Origin: Tamarix chinensis
Taxonomy: Eukaryota; Streptophyta; Magnoliopsida; Caryophyllales; Tamaricaceae
Assembly (NCBI GenBank): GCA_030549775.1
Contig: CM060180.1
Location: forward strand, 93,022,172 to 93,086,171
Reading direction: 5' to 3'
DNA: 64,000 nucleotides
The translations under genes were made by a program, and so were the position numbers. Positions 26,501 to 41,500 of this stretch are shown piece after piece; within the stretch, counting starts at the first letter, position 1, and every line of letters begins with the position of its first letter. The notes below the pieces were generated by a model. It saw only the letters and a list, made by a program, of their open reading frames with translations, made no database searches and had not been told where the DNA came from.

Positions 26501-29500
26501 ATTGATATCCTCCAAAGAAATAGAAGCCCAATAAGGTAGGAAGAGCACTGAGATCAACTTGGGTTCCTACCCTTTTACATGACCATCTCAGCTAGGGAAC
26601 ATAACATTGTCATCTTGGTAAAGGAAACATAATATAGCCATCTCGACAAAGGAAGCATCACGTCAAATGCCATTAAAGGCTAAACAAAAGCCAAACCAAA
26701 CCAAACCCCAATTAATCAATTAAAAGAACTTAAACCCTTTAACTCAAAGTTGAAGATATCTTAGAAGACTAAATAATTAAATTCAAGCCATGAAAGATCA
26801 AGCCAAAGGCTGTAGGCCACAAGAAAGACCAAAATGAACCATCTAGAAACTTTTTATGGAAAATTCTATTTACACTTGGTTATTATTGAGGAAATACAAA
26901 TTCTGTGGAAACCTTTTGAAAATCACTATTGAAACCAAAATATTATTCATGTCAAAAACTATTCACATTGAATCATTATTCCTATGAAAAGGCTATCCAC
27001 GTTAAAGAATTATTCATGTTAAAAGACTGTTGAGGTTAAAAGGCTATCAAGGTCAAAACACTATAAAACCTTTAAAAACTATATAAAAGTAAAATTGAAC
27101 CGTACATACCATAATTAAGGCATAATTGACATATGAACACATGAAGTTCATAAGAAAAATCAAGTACATATCAAAAAGGACCTAAAGCACACCAAATTTG
27201 AACATAAATTAAAAAATGTTAAACATACTCAAATTAAAACATGTTATTTATGAAATTTCACGTAAACATACCAATGAATAACATGGAAACATCAAAATTC
27301 AACAAAAATAACCATAACACAGAAAATCATGCTAAAACTAAAATCCCCCAAAAATGAGGCCTAAAGCCCAAAGATCTTCAATATAATAAAACATGGTAAA
27401 CATGCTTAAATTATAACTTGTTATATATGAAATTTCTATGGAACATACCAATGAACAACATGGTAGCATCCAAATTACCAAAAACATAATACATTATGAA
27501 AATAGACCTAGAGGCTAAAAGCACCATAATCAGCATACTGTCATATTAAACTTGCATAAAGCATAAACAACACTCTAATATGCAAATCTAACAATTAATA
27601 CACAAAAAGAGGATGTTAAGAAGATTTACATAAGTTCTAAGCTCCTAGAAGAGAATAAAATGGACTTCAAGCATAAACTAAGAAAAAGAGGATGAAGTGA
27701 GCTTGGGCTGGCAGTTTAGGCAAGAAAAGAAGAAGCTCCCAAGTAGTTCTAATGTAAAAAACGAAAGAGATGGTAGGAAGCTAATTTTTCCTAATTAAGT
27801 CTTTGACTTAGTAACAAAACAATCATAAGAAAAGGGGCTATATGGTGCCAGCCTTTTCAGCCACACAAGGCTTGGTCTTATCTGCATTAAAGCAAAATGA
27901 AAGGTGAGGAATTATTCTAATATTGTTACATAGCATTCAAATGAATAAAAAGTTTGATGTGGAGGACAAAGGTGGCTAACAATAGCTAAATAAAATTTAA
28001 AATAGCAAAAATAATTGTACTACATTTCTAAATGATTTAATGCTTGATAACAAGAAAGTATTATGATCCCTGATGTTTAGGCTTTCAGGGGTAAAAACGC
28101 GATTATGGCTGATTGCTGTGATTAATAGTACTTTTTGTTAACAATTTTGTTTTTTATTTTAAAAATGACTAGGAGGCTTAGAAAAAAATATGAGAAATTT
28201 CAAATATAAATAAATTAGAAGGGTCTCGAAGGAGTTTGATGGTCAAAAGTGGCTTAGTAAGGCTTATGGACACAAAATTGTAAGAAAAGGCAAGAAGTCT
28301 AATTGAAATATTTGAAAAATGTGGTTTGAGTTTCTAATATTTTAAGGGATGTAATCAAATGTAGAAAATACGATTACTTTATCTCTACATAATACAAATT
28401 TTGGAATTAGGGTTTTCGAAAAATGGAGTATTATAACTAAATCAATGCGAACAAGGGTAAACCAAAAGAAAAATAAAAAATAATAATCCTATTTAATGCC
28501 GATCGAATAAGTATTAGAAGAACGAAACCCAACTTGTGATTCTTGGAACTTGTCACACTAAATGGGTTTTCGTGAACCTGCTTTCTTCAAAATTGAAAGT
28601 ATTCTTTCGAGTTGTAGTTATACTCAACAACTTGTAGTTGAACGGCTCAAGCCCAACAAATTTTAGATATTTTAAAATCAAAGGTATATTACGGAGCCCC
28701 ATTACAGGCATATATATTGAGATACGCTTTTATGGAGGAGCTGGGCACAAAAGAGGGAGAGGGTAGTGTTAATATTCGAAAATGTACACAGTAATCATAT
28801 GGTGGACTTAGTTTTTGATGGAGGAACAACGAAGAGTAGGAAGGAAACCATTAATGGAAGACAGGGGAATGGTAAGAAAGGAGGAGAGGAACCGAAGGTG
28901 AATGAGAGAAGTATTGTGTTGATAAAGACAATCTAAAATCGAGAGAGAGAGAGAGAGAGAGTGAAGTTACTTTAGACAAAATGGGTGGGGTTTCTCAAAA
29001 CTATGTGCTACCAAACCGTGGATTCTAATGGTTTTTGTACAAAACCACTAGCCAAAATGCATCGCTTAGAGAGGAAGGGAAAAAAAAAGGTTAAGTGAGT
29101 TTTAAAGCAAGGAAAGGATGAAGGTTGGGTGACGATTGGGGTCGGGGCTCAAAATCATGGTTTAGCCAAAAATTATGAAGGAGATTTTAAAAATAGATGA
29201 TTCAAATTCATTTAAGCATGAGGGGGGGTGATCAGGCCATATCTCCCAGCCCAATGGACAAGTGGCTTGGCCTAACAACACCATAACCCAAGACTAAAAT
29301 CGATGACTTTTTTTTTTGTTTTTTGTTTTTTGTTTTTTTTTCCAGGGAAAACTCATTATTGGCCTTGTATGCAGGCAATACACGCTACCACTGATAACAA
29401 TGTCCTATTACAAACACAAATTAAAATGGGTTACATATTAGACTTACCTACCTATGGTTCGCTAACCCTTAAAACTAACTACTTAATAAAATTATGAAAA

Positions 29501-32500
29501 TAAAATAATATCCAGTCTTCATGCTTCCAACTGGACACTTCTCTATCCTTAGTCTATTCCTATTTCCGAATTCGCTCTAAACACAAAAAATATAAAATCA
29601 TTAAAATGAATAGGGAATAAACTCTTATATTTGAAAATTGAATTGAAATTAGCATTCAATGAGGCAGGATACACATCAATTCATTGTGCATCATTCTCCT
29701 TGGTTAGTGAAAACTTGGCCTTGAGTGAAGTCTAGGATGAAGAAGCTTGAGATGTACATCATAGACTTCGAAAAGCTCCAATATCTTCTCGTTTAACTTG
29801 GGCTTGAATGGAAGCCATCATAAACCCAGGAGCTAAGCCCATGATATAAATTGGAAGAATTCTTCTCAGTGATGCTTTCCTCTTGAACATTTGAAATTGA
29901 ATCACCCCTTATTTTTCATTTTGATAACATAATTTTTTGACTAAGGTGCAATGCCTTCATTGCACATGCTTCGTTGTTATAATCCCATGTGTGTAACTTC
30001 ATTGCCCATAACCAGAAATCTAATGTATTCAACATCATAGGTCTTAACCTTCTCAATTATGCTTGTTTCATTGGTAACTTGGAAATGAATTTCTAGGTGA
30101 ATAGTGAATTGTTTGTCTTCTTCAAGTTCTTCATTTGTTGTCTCTAAAAGCAAAACTTTGAAATCTTTAATCATTTCTTTTACTTTGGCATGTAGTTAGC
30201 TTATCTAGAAATATGCTCCTCCCTTATGTTCACTGCTGGAATGTTGTGTTCAACTTTGGTTTCATGCTATGCTAAACACAACAACATAGATAAGGAATTT
30301 AAAGGATTTTCTATTATGTTTCATCTTGACTCTTTGAAGCATGCGACAAGCTAGCTAAATGTGTCTTCAAAGTTTTGGAAGAGAAAACAATATTGGCAAC
30401 TTCAAACATGTCACCCATAAAGGGCTCTAGTTTTAGTGCATTGAGTTTGTATGTTGGCAGTGTATAAATTTATCTTGCTGTAAGATATATCATGCACGGA
30501 CTATTTGAACATGTTATAAGGTTTTATTCAGTCTAATCAAGTTCTCCTTTTTCCCCCCTTAGGTTGTGTGGAAATGAGAACTAGAAATGGGGAATGGTAT
30601 TCCCTAAAAACTAGGAAACAACAATTTTTTTGATGAAATTGATTCTTGCTTACATTTTATAAATATGAATATGACACATGATGAATATAAACATTTACTA
30701 TCATTAGCCATTCCCTCAAATGAGCACAAATTCATAATTTTCATTTTAACTTAAAAAAGATAGCTACATGAAGACAATCAAAGTTTATATAAGAGTTTTT
30801 GAAAGGTAGGAGAGGCATAATGAGGGCCGAGGGTTAATGAGAGGTAGGGGAGGCAGAGCATTGGTCGAAAGTTGTTAATTGTTTTCATCTATGCATGCCT
30901 AAAAAAAGATTAAAAATTTATCATTTTGGTCAGTTTTTTTTCCTCCTATGAAGAAACGTTGTGGAAACAATGTTGTAGTTTCTGCTCGAGTGTTGGTCTA
31001 AGAAAAATTTCCAAAATGGGAAATGAGAAACAGTAACCTATAGCAGCTTTTCGTGCAATCTAATATTTTATGGGACTTAACATCTTAATGATGCTTGAGT
31101 TAAATATTCTTTTGGTCCCTCTAGAATGTGATTTTTTCTATTTTGGTCCATGAATAAAAAAATATTCATTTTAGTCCCTTTAGATTTCATTTATCATTTA
31201 TATTGGTTCCTCAATTAGGGACCAAGAAAGTTGTATTTTAGATGAATTACTTTAAGTGAAAATGAAATCTAAAGGAAACAAAATAAATATTTTTTTCTAT
31301 TCCACCTAATATGTTGTTTTATGTTCTTCAAGATTGCCGCCCGGAGGGGGGTGTTTGCAGAATATGGCTCATATATGATGGCATGAATTATGCCTAAGTA
31401 AGATGGACCAAAATAATATTTAACTCAATTATGTTTGCACCTTGTAGATTTTTTACCAAAACAATTTTAACACTAATAATTGAGGTTTTATGTAAGAAAA
31501 TGTGGAAGTCTGTAAAAGTTTTATCTAATCACTTGCAAAATTTTCTTTCATCTGGATGTCCTGTTTTTGTTATCTTGTCAATTAGAGAGGTATTTGCGTA
31601 CGGATGTATTAATGCCAACATTCTAAATGTCATTTACTTTGGCACTCTAATTCTGATTAATTGTCTCAAATGCACCCAGGTGATGGCTGAGATCAACAAT
31701 CCTATCCATGTTGAGTTGCAGGGCCTACTCTCTCAGAAAAAGGGTATTGTTTGTGAAACGGCTTGGTCAGAATTCTCGGAATTGGTATCAATGTGTGGTG
31801 GACCAAATGAGAAATTGAGAGTTGATGACATACTAAAACATGTCATGTAAGTTCTTTCACTCTCTAATTCATAGCTTCAAGATCAATGATCAACAATATT
31901 TATGCTTGGCTTTATGATGAATTTAGAAGGAAATAACAATAGTTTGCAGTTCTAAGTTGTGCCGACTAGCTAGTTACTTTGCACTTTGTTATGGCCAAAT
32001 TAAAAAAAAAAAAAATCTTATGCAAATAGATGCAAGTGCTCCTATGGTGAGAAAGAGTAAAAAATATTCACAAGAATAGAGAGTCACCTTTAGTATAATA
32101 AAAGCTTAATTGCCACTTGCTGCCAACATTTTGTTAGGGACCTTGGTCATGGATTAGTTCACTACCGGCCAAGTTAGGGTGAAATCTAGTTTTAGTACCA
32201 ATGTGTTAGAATGATATAATTCGGAGTTTAGAGGAGTATGCATCAAATGACCTTAAAATAAAATAAAATTTGAGCTTTCAAAATAAATATTTTACCATCA
32301 CCCATATTATTCTACATTCTCTCCATTTTTTCACCCTTCTCCATCTTCTTATTTTTTCATCAATTAGTTATTGTTGACTTTAATATTATTATTATTATTA
32401 TTATTATTTTTCATTTGTTCTATTTTCTTTTCATTTGGTATATTTATTTATTTCTTGAACAAAAACTTTTAAGATAATAAATGTCAATTTTAAATCATTA

Positions 32501-35500
32501 TAGAAATAAATTTAAATATAAAACCAAAACTAAAGGAAAAAAACACTCAATTTCATTTATTTTCATTATGTTTTCTACTAGTTGATCCTCAACTAGCTTG
32601 GTTGGTCTAAAATCAAATCAAACCCATCAGTGTACCAAGGTTATGGGTACTCAATGCTTAGGAAATACCAAGCAGCAATAAGAAAATCTCATCAGACTAA
32701 CAACAACAACAAAATGGCTAGTAAGCCAAGTTGTTACATCATCCAAGAGCCCAAAGTAGGTAAATCCAACAAGCAGGCACAACAGCTACGCATGAAGAAA
32801 AACACTTTTTATAGCCAACAAACGAAAACTAGTACTGAGATAAGATAGACTCGAACAAGTCTAGTAACTAGGAGATTAGACCAACGAACACTTGGACTAA
32901 TAGAAATATAAGTTTGAAACTTAGAACTGGACTGCTAGAGCATATTGCCAAACGAATCAAAGCAAACCAAACTAGATCCAAGACTCTCAACAACAAGCCA
33001 ATACAAGAATGCGCCAATGCTTGATTGCTTTCTGCTAAATTTGGTGAATCGAATCGAATCAAGAAAGAAGATGCACTAGGGTGAGGCCATGAGGGATACA
33101 CATCCTAGGAGTAAAAATGCTTTCGAGTAAAAAACAACTCATATTTGGAACAAGCAAAGCAATCCATACATCCCAAAGGGGCTAGAAAGATAAGAGTCAC
33201 AACTTAAAGATAGAGAGAACCTGCGAGAATTGAACAGGCAACAGACAAAAGGAAAACCCCCAAAAGGCGAAATAGAGTCCACTTCGGAGGACTAGAAGAA
33301 TTAAAGCACACCAAACCATATCCATGACCAAACTAGATCCACTTTGGTGGTTTGGTTTATTGCAAAGATAGATGAAGGTGAACAAAGGTGGCACGGGTGG
33401 AGGATAGTGAGTGGTGTTGATCTGGGCTTTGTTGTTGATGGAGTTCAACTTGCACAAATGCAGAAGGGAGGAGAGCAATGGATGGCACGCTGCTGGAGGC
33501 TTGTGGTCGATAGAGCAGAAAGAACGGTGGTTGGTGGTTGATGTGAGGTAGGGTGGTGACGGTTTATGGCGGGGCATGGCTTCTGAGTCGAAGGAGAGGG
33601 GGCTCAAATTTGTGAACATTGAACACAAGATGGGTTGTAGAAGAGGGGGTTCAATTTTTTATTTTTGATTTCTTTTTCCCTATTCATTTTTCTTTAAAAA
33701 GAGAAATAAAAGTAAAGGCATTGAAAAAAAAAGAACATATATATATATATATATATTAGCATATTGAGTTTATTTTCTTTAATTTATAGTTTTGGTATTA
33801 AATTTATTTCTAATCCTTTTTCTAATTTTAATCTTTAAATGATTACTTTTTTATAATCTTTTGCATTTCTTATTTTACCTTTTTTGTTCAAGAAATAAAT
33901 AAATTAAGTGAAGAGATAATAAAATAGATGAAATCAAAAAATAAAATAAAATGCAATAATATTCAAGTCAACAACTAATTGATGACAAAATAAGAAGAGG
34001 GAAATGGGTAAAAAATGGAGGGAATTATGAGTAATATGGGTGAGGGTAAAATCGACATTTTGTGGGCTCAAATTTGAATTTTTTTTTAATAAAAATTCTG
34101 ATAGTTTACTATATATAAAAGGTTATTTGGTGCATAACCCACCAAACTTAGGGTTATATTGTACATGTTTTCTTAAAAATAAAAGTAAACAAGTTGGAAG
34201 ATTTAGCAAGTAGATGATTTTGGGCCCTCTTCCATTGCCCCTACTTTCTAATTCTCAAAAATCCGTACCCTAATTCTCTCACATGCATAATCAATCAATT
34301 TAATCATCTAATACTCTTTGGAATTCATCTAATTATGGGAATTCTTTTAGATTCTTTCCATGACTTTGCAGCAACTAGATTCTCTAGTCAGGACCCTAGC
34401 AAATTGGTATCAAAGCATGATGACACCACAGTGAAGGAATCCCTCGATGAAATTCTTAATATCAATAGTTTCTTGAAGAGATAGGATGAAGAGCTTAAGC
34501 TTCTCAAAAACAATATTCAAAGTTTAGAATTTGTGGAAAAATTGCGTTAGATGAAAGATAACGACTGAAAACCCATCAACGACAATCGCTGCTTTTGCTG
34601 AGCCTTTTTCCATACAGCTGTTGCATAGGTCACCGGCTTGGTGAAGACTTCGACCACTTTGTCAACCCTTTAATATAGGCCGTTTGCCCTTTAATCCCTC
34701 CTTAGCTCCTCGCCAGCTCTTTACTACCTCCACCTTCCCAGTACCAATCTAAATCTTACAAAATCCTTAGATTAGCCTCTCCTGTACCATCCCTAGCACT
34801 AGCCCCTTTGATTTTGACCACTTGTTGTCGACCACCTTAGACCACACACCGACCCCAGTGAACCAACCCCAATATCACCAAGGGTCAAAACTCCACCAAC
34901 ACTCCTCATGGCTCACGCTCACCTCCTACCACTACAAACATCACCTCCAAAAAACCCTAACCATTAACCTTTTACCCACCATCATCAAGCCTCCACCTCT
35001 CTTCGCTACCATAGCTGCCCCTTACGACTGCATGGTGATCCACAACAGCACCGACCAACCCCTAAAATCCTTCCCGTCCCCTTCACAACACCTATGAACC
35101 TTATTGCCACTTGAAAATCCTTGCTTATTTGATGCAGGTACATATATGTTCATACATCTAAATATGTAATAGGATGTTTTTTAAGGTTCTTGGAGGTATT
35201 TTTCAAGTTAAAAATACTTTCTTGAAGATTTGTTTCAAAAATGAAGAATTTTTTAAATAGGCAATTTTTGTGCAACCAAATAAAGCCTTGCTGAGTTTGT
35301 TAATCGGTTGACTGGTCAAAGGTGATGAAATGAAAGCTAAAATAAGTCAACTACAACCATACCATATGGATAAGGATAGCTAGGAAGTCGGTTGTAATTA
35401 ACTAGGGTTTTGGTGGTTAATTATGGTTTTATGTAACAAATTTGTAACTAAACTCTAATTCCCACGCGTGATAGAGGGCTGGTTGGCATGGGTTATAACT

Positions 35501-38500
35501 TAATTTCGTGGGTTGTATGAGATGTTAAGTGAAGTTGAGTTGAATTCCAGAAGTTTCTTTGTGAGTTTGTTTTGATCCTTGAAAAATTACTGTATAGTTG
35601 TTTTTTTGATTATCTTTAGTGAGTGATTCTTTTTGACTTCGCATTAGAAACCCTTTGATTACTATCTTTGTGAAGTGTCAAAGTTCTATCTTGCTAGCAT
35701 TGTTTATTCCATATGAATGCACAAGTGCCTTTTACAACCATTCGAGCCATATTGTTGAAGGATAAAGGTGATTCATTCAGTTGTTTTGAGTTCTTTCAAC
35801 CCACATCCACGTCAAAAGTGGTATCAAGGAACATCTTGAATCCTGCCCTTAGGTATTCTCGATCCTAGTTTGGGATGTTTTCTTTGTGGAATTGTGTTTA
35901 TTATGGGTGGGTGGTCAAAATTCTTTTCTTCATTTTCCTTTCCCCCCCCTCCATTTTCATCCTTTTTCTTCCCAAAGAACCTATCAAGATTCATTGTTAA
36001 GAATTTTGATAAATCTTCAAAGTATTGAAGTTGAAGATATTCATGAGTGTTAGTTGGTATTCAACCAAGGAATTCATCAAGATCTTGTTGAATACCATCA
36101 AGAAAGCATTCATAGTTGTATTTTTGGTTCTGAATCAAAGATGGCAAGTGATGATGTTATGAGATCTCTTTAAGAGATTATAACAAAGATGCAGTTACAA
36201 CTACAACACATGGAAGATCAGAGACAAGCCGATTGTGATAAATATGAAGGCATGCTATGAAGGGCTTTACAAAGTAAAAGGTGGACAAATTGATGAAAGA
36301 ATGGAGTACATTGAAGAGCGTTCTGATTCAACACATTCAAGTCGAAGTGAAAGGGGCTCTATTTTAAGGCTGATATTCCAGATTTCTATGGTGAGTTAGA
36401 TGCTGAAATTTTTATGGATTGTATGCAAACATTAGATGTAATTTTTGACTTAAGGATTATGATGATCAAATGAGGTGAACTTGAAGTTGAAGAAAGTTTT
36501 CATGTACATAGTTTGAAAACATGAAGAAATCAAGAGAGAAAGGTGGTAACTTGAAGACGAAGACTTAGGAAAAACTGAAAAAGGCCATGAAAAGGAAATT
36601 CATTCCTAAGGAGTTCGAGCAAAGTAATTGCATAAAGATGATTACTTTGAAGCAAAACAATGCAAGTGTAGAAGAATATGCTAGAGAGTTTGAAAGTCTT
36701 TTCCTCATATGTGATGTGTTCGAAAGAAGGGAGCAAACATGTGCAAGATTTTTAGGTGGGCTAAATGCAAACTTGAGAGACAAAGTTGAAGTTTTTTCTT
36801 ATGATTCATTAGAGGGTGTGATCAAGTTGGCATTGAAGTTTGAAAAGCAAGACAAGACCTCTAAGGTGATTTCAAAAGCTTCCATTTCTTTTCCTCATAT
36901 TGATGTTCTCTCAAATTTGAGTATAGGAGAAAGGAGATTAGTCATATGTGAAGAGAAGGCAAAAGATAAGATGGTTGAAGATGTTATTAAGAATAACCAA
37001 TGCTATAAGTGTTGAGGATATGGTCATCTTGTTAAGGAGTGTGCAAATCGAAGAATATTGTCATTAAAGGAGATTGAGATTGTAGATTGTGGTAATGTTA
37101 AAGCAAGGAAAGAAATTGAAAATAAAAAACATGGATGTGTTTGATCTTAGTGAGTATGAAAGTGTGGATGGTGGCAAAGGCGAAGCGTGTTTCATGTTGA
37201 GGAGGTTCGAATTAATGCAAGCAAATGAAGTGCTATATCTGCCTATGGTGACTTTGTGTACATATGGTGATGTTGTGTTCATAATGCCTTTGAAGGATTC
37301 GAAGACACAAGATGATGAATTTGAAGGTGTAACATGCAATTTGAAGACATGGGGAGATCAAGCCATGAAGATTCCAAGTGATTTAAGAATGGTGTATGGA
37401 GATTGCATGGCATATATGATATACCTTATGATCGAAATTTCGATATGGAAACCCATTCTGTTATTCATCATATTTGAAGCTCTTTGATGATTTTTCAAAC
37501 ATACAAAGGCGTATTCTCAAGGAGTTTAAAGATAAGCATCATCTTGGAAGATATGTTCTCATTTGTTGGGATTTCTTATTTGAAGGTTCAAATTTGAGGA
37601 AAAAATTTCTTTCAAGAGAAGGGGAATGATACAAGCGCATATTTGTTCATACATTTGAACATGATTGTTAGACATGTTTAGGATGTTTCTTGAGGTTCTC
37701 GGAGGTGTTTTCCAAGTTAAAAGCATTTTCTTGAAGACTTTGTTCGAAAATGAAGAATATTGTAAATAGGTGATTTTTTTGCAACCATTCAAAGCCTTGC
37801 TAAGTTGGTTGATTGATTGACCAGTCCAAGGTGATGAAATGGCATATGGAATAAGCCTACTACAACCATGCTACGTGGATAAGGATAGCTAGGAAGTCGG
37901 CTGTAATTAACTAGGGTTTTAGTTGTTAGTTATGATTTTATTTAATAATTTAGTGTTAGAAGGCTGGTTAGCATGGGTTATAGTCGATAAATAAGGCTTA
38001 CTTTTGCGGGTTGTATGAGATTTTAAGTGAAGATGAGTTGAACATCAAAAGTCTCTTTGAGAGTTTTTTGTCATTATCTTTGTGACTTTGCTTTGATCAT
38101 TTGAAAATTATTGTTTAGTTTCTTTTAATTGTTTTTAGTGAGTGATTCTTTGTGAGTTCTCATTAAAAATCCTTATATTATTGTCATCTTTGTAAAGTAT
38201 TAAAGTTCTCTTGTTAGCATTGTTTGTGTCATACAAATGCATGAATACATTTTAACACCATTCGAGCCATATTGTTGAAGGATGAAGGAGATCCATTCGG
38301 TTATTTTTAGTTCTTTCAACCTAAATCCACATCACTATCCCTCCTACATCGCTTGAATCACTGACTGTCACAATCATGGTATATACCAAACCCTTGTTAC
38401 AACCTAGCTTCCCTTGGAAACCCTTTACCACTACCCTATTATCATTGCTTAGTGTCGAGGAGCCTTCGTAGCCCCAAAGGTTGTGGTCAAAGCTTTTTTG

Positions 38501-41500
38501 CACTTGAACATCTCTCGTCGGTCCCAACTAACCTCAAGTCCATTTAGAGGTCGGAAGCTTTAGATCATATTAGGGGTTAGCTTTGGGACTGCTCTTAGAT
38601 CCTAATATGGCAAACATATGATCCCCAAAACTCTCTCTACCATAGATTGGCTTACCAATTTGGGCCTCCTTGGCTTCTAGCACCCTACCAACATAGTAGC
38701 CTAGTTTAAGGCCACAACTTGACATTTTTTGATCTGCTACCCATAGCTATAACCATATTGTCAAACCTCTATGTGCATTAGCTCATAGCATGTTTGGTTT
38801 TTTACCAACACTTGACATTGCTAGTTAAGTAGAATGGATAACCTCTAGATCAAGTTAATGCGGAGTTTGTTTCTACTTTCAATTGCTTCTTTACTTGTCA
38901 TGAGCTTGAGGACAACACAAATCTCCACCCAAAAGAAAAATCTATCACCTCACCGATGGCCCCAAATTTTGGTGTTTCTAGCACTAAAAATCATAGCTTT
39001 GTTTGACCAAGGCCATGCATCAGTAAAAACATCAACCTTCCCCATTGCTGGGTAATTGCTAGTTGTTCATTATCATTGTGCATCAACACTTGTCTTTTGC
39101 ATCGTTGTTCTATTATTCCACTATTCACTTCTCGCTATGCTCAATCGCTTTCACCTAGACATTAATATCATGGTCATGGCTGCACCCTACTCATGATTGT
39201 AGTGTCATGTCATCTTATTGTTAGAAATGATGATTTAAAAAGAATGAGAAAAAATAATAAATATTGGTAATATGTCAAAATTATATCGGTCGATATATAT
39301 CGTATTGGCAGATACGCATGTGATTTAAGTTTGCATTATGTATCAGTAGGCTAAACCCCAATGGCTATAACTTTCAAAATTATATTGGTCGATATATATT
39401 GTATTGGCGGATATCTATTATTTCTCTTATTCCAACTATATTTCCTCCTGGTACTCTAATTCTCAACCCTGTATTACTTTGTAACATATATTAAAAATAA
39501 ACTAATGCAAAGAAAATATGACTCAGATACTACTAAGATAATGAAGTTAATTGTTAACGCAAAACGTTGGTAAAAGAATACAATTTTCATCTAAAGTCAT
39601 TTATGGATTGACTTTCTCTCCTCGGTATGATACCGGTTTCAAATTCTCATTAATGATGGGGTATTATTAAGTAGCACAAATATAGTTACTTTAGGAATAA
39701 AATTATAGAATAATATTTGTGTTGACAGCTCTGTAAAGCTCGCTTTACTAAGCGATAAGATAGATATGAGAGATATTTTCTTCCTGATAACACGGTATGT
39801 ATGCTAATATTTCTCATTTATTTCTATCAGCCATGTGCCCTGTTGGGTCACTCTCTCTCACTCTATGTAATTGTATAATTTAATTCTGCCGCTCTGAGTT
39901 GCTAGTTTTCTTTTAAGCTTCAGTAATCGATGACAGAACAAAAACCAACGCGGATTCCTGATGTCATTTCTATGACTGATTATCACAAACTTAATGACCG
40001 AAACTATGTGGATTGCTGCAATACTCTGTGTGTATACCTTCACAGCATTGATAAGGATGATATTGATAATCTTATAGATGATCCATCATTTGATGCTATT
40101 GCTAAGAGGCCTGGTTGAGAGAGGGTGCAAGGTTTTATTCCATTTTTTATTTATTTTTTAGATTAGAAATTCTATGTAATGGCATCATGGTAATTGTCTT
40201 GGTTAATCATTGTGAGTTTATCAAAGATCTATATTTATAAGGATTTTATTGTCCAGAAAAGAAGAAAGTTCTCTTATAGAGTACTTTATGCATGTTAAAA
40301 GGGTGTATGAGGAGCTGATTTCTCTTCTCTGTAAGACTGTAACAACTGAACTGTCCCGATGTGGGCAAAATCCTGTTATGTGTTCCCCCTAGGCAATTAA
40401 ATAGCACTACTGATTAAGCGCAGCAGCTGCTTTTTAGCGAATTTTGGGTTAGCTGCTATGCAAAATGATCGAAACGCTATAGATTTAAAATTTCACACAT
40501 TTCTTGATGATAAATATATTTTTGCCAATATTTTTTCCAATAAAATACTGATATATTGAAAACCCTAAAATTTACCAACATTTTTCATTTTCATTACCTT
40601 CCATTGTGCTCTAACCCTATCCCTTCATGACCAACCCCATCCATAAAATTGAGAGCATTTTTGAACAGGGGAATAAAAATAGAGGAGAGTAGAAGACAAA
40701 AATTATAAAAAATAGAGATTCAAAATAGCTAAGATACCAAACCCTAATTTTAGTAGTAACACGAATTAGACACTGTTGCCTTTGGTCTGGTGGCTCTCGC
40801 TTTTGCTCTTTGCTTGTCTATGCTCGCTTTTGCCACAAGTGGTCGGTGTTGTTCTCTTGTTGTTGGCATTGGACTTTGGACAGGAGTGGGAAAAGACTAA
40901 AGTGTTGGATACAAATAGACTAGTGTTAAAGATAGATAGATAGGGGAAGGAGTGGGAAGACTCATGTTTCATTTGAAACATCACGACATCTATTGCCCCT
41001 AATATTTGCCTACTTTTTCGTATGTTTATTTATTTATTTTTCTTTAAATATAAATTTGTAATATTATCTTCCAATATTTTCTCAAATATGCCACTACTTA
41101 TTAGTGGGATTCTATTCATTATAAATATAAAATTAGTCTATTAATTGCATATACTTTTTAAATAAAGTATCTATTAGTCTAGTAATTAAGTAATAATATT
41201 TGTCTTAAATAAGTAATTAAGTACCTTTAGTCTAGTATTTTTAATATTAGTTTATTTAATACATGACCAAGAGTCTAAGACTAATAGATTACATTAGTAG
41301 GTTAACAATCTAATGATAGGACAATTTAACATATAACGAGCCATTTAAATGTTTCTAATATAATATAAAACACTAATTTATTTTATTTAAATAGTTAAAA
41401 AATAAGAATTAGACCATATTGTGAAAAAAATAAAATAAATTCACGCTATAATGACCGTGTCACATCATTTATCATTCGCAATGTTTTGATTCTGTGATTG

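Larger units (their letters stand above)
35130..38334 (+). mobile_element. Complete non-autonomous LTR retrotransposon with gag only (TR-GAG type)
   Basis: The 3205-bp element has two LTRs (35130-35814, 685 bp; 37627-38334, 708 bp), each starting TGAT and ending TCA. A primer-binding-site-like TGGTATCAAGG follows the 5' LTR (35819). There is one degraded gag frame (about 36139-37080) and a polypurine tract AGAGAAGGGGAA (37615-37626) just before the 3' LTR. No protease, RT or integrase is present, and there is too little room for them. Flanking pentamers are TTATT (35125-35129) and CTATC (38335-38339), differing by two C/T changes. This fits the TR-GAG class described in plants, which must borrow pol proteins. 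It lies in sense orientation in intron 3. Confidence 0.8.

Noticed and set aside
29977..30174. 65-codon minus-strand frame
   Set aside because: No recognised motif; could be retroelement debris but cannot be supported.
33197..33628. 143-codon minus-strand frame
   Set aside because: Lies in the core of the foldback element, low-complexity, no recognisable domain or start context.
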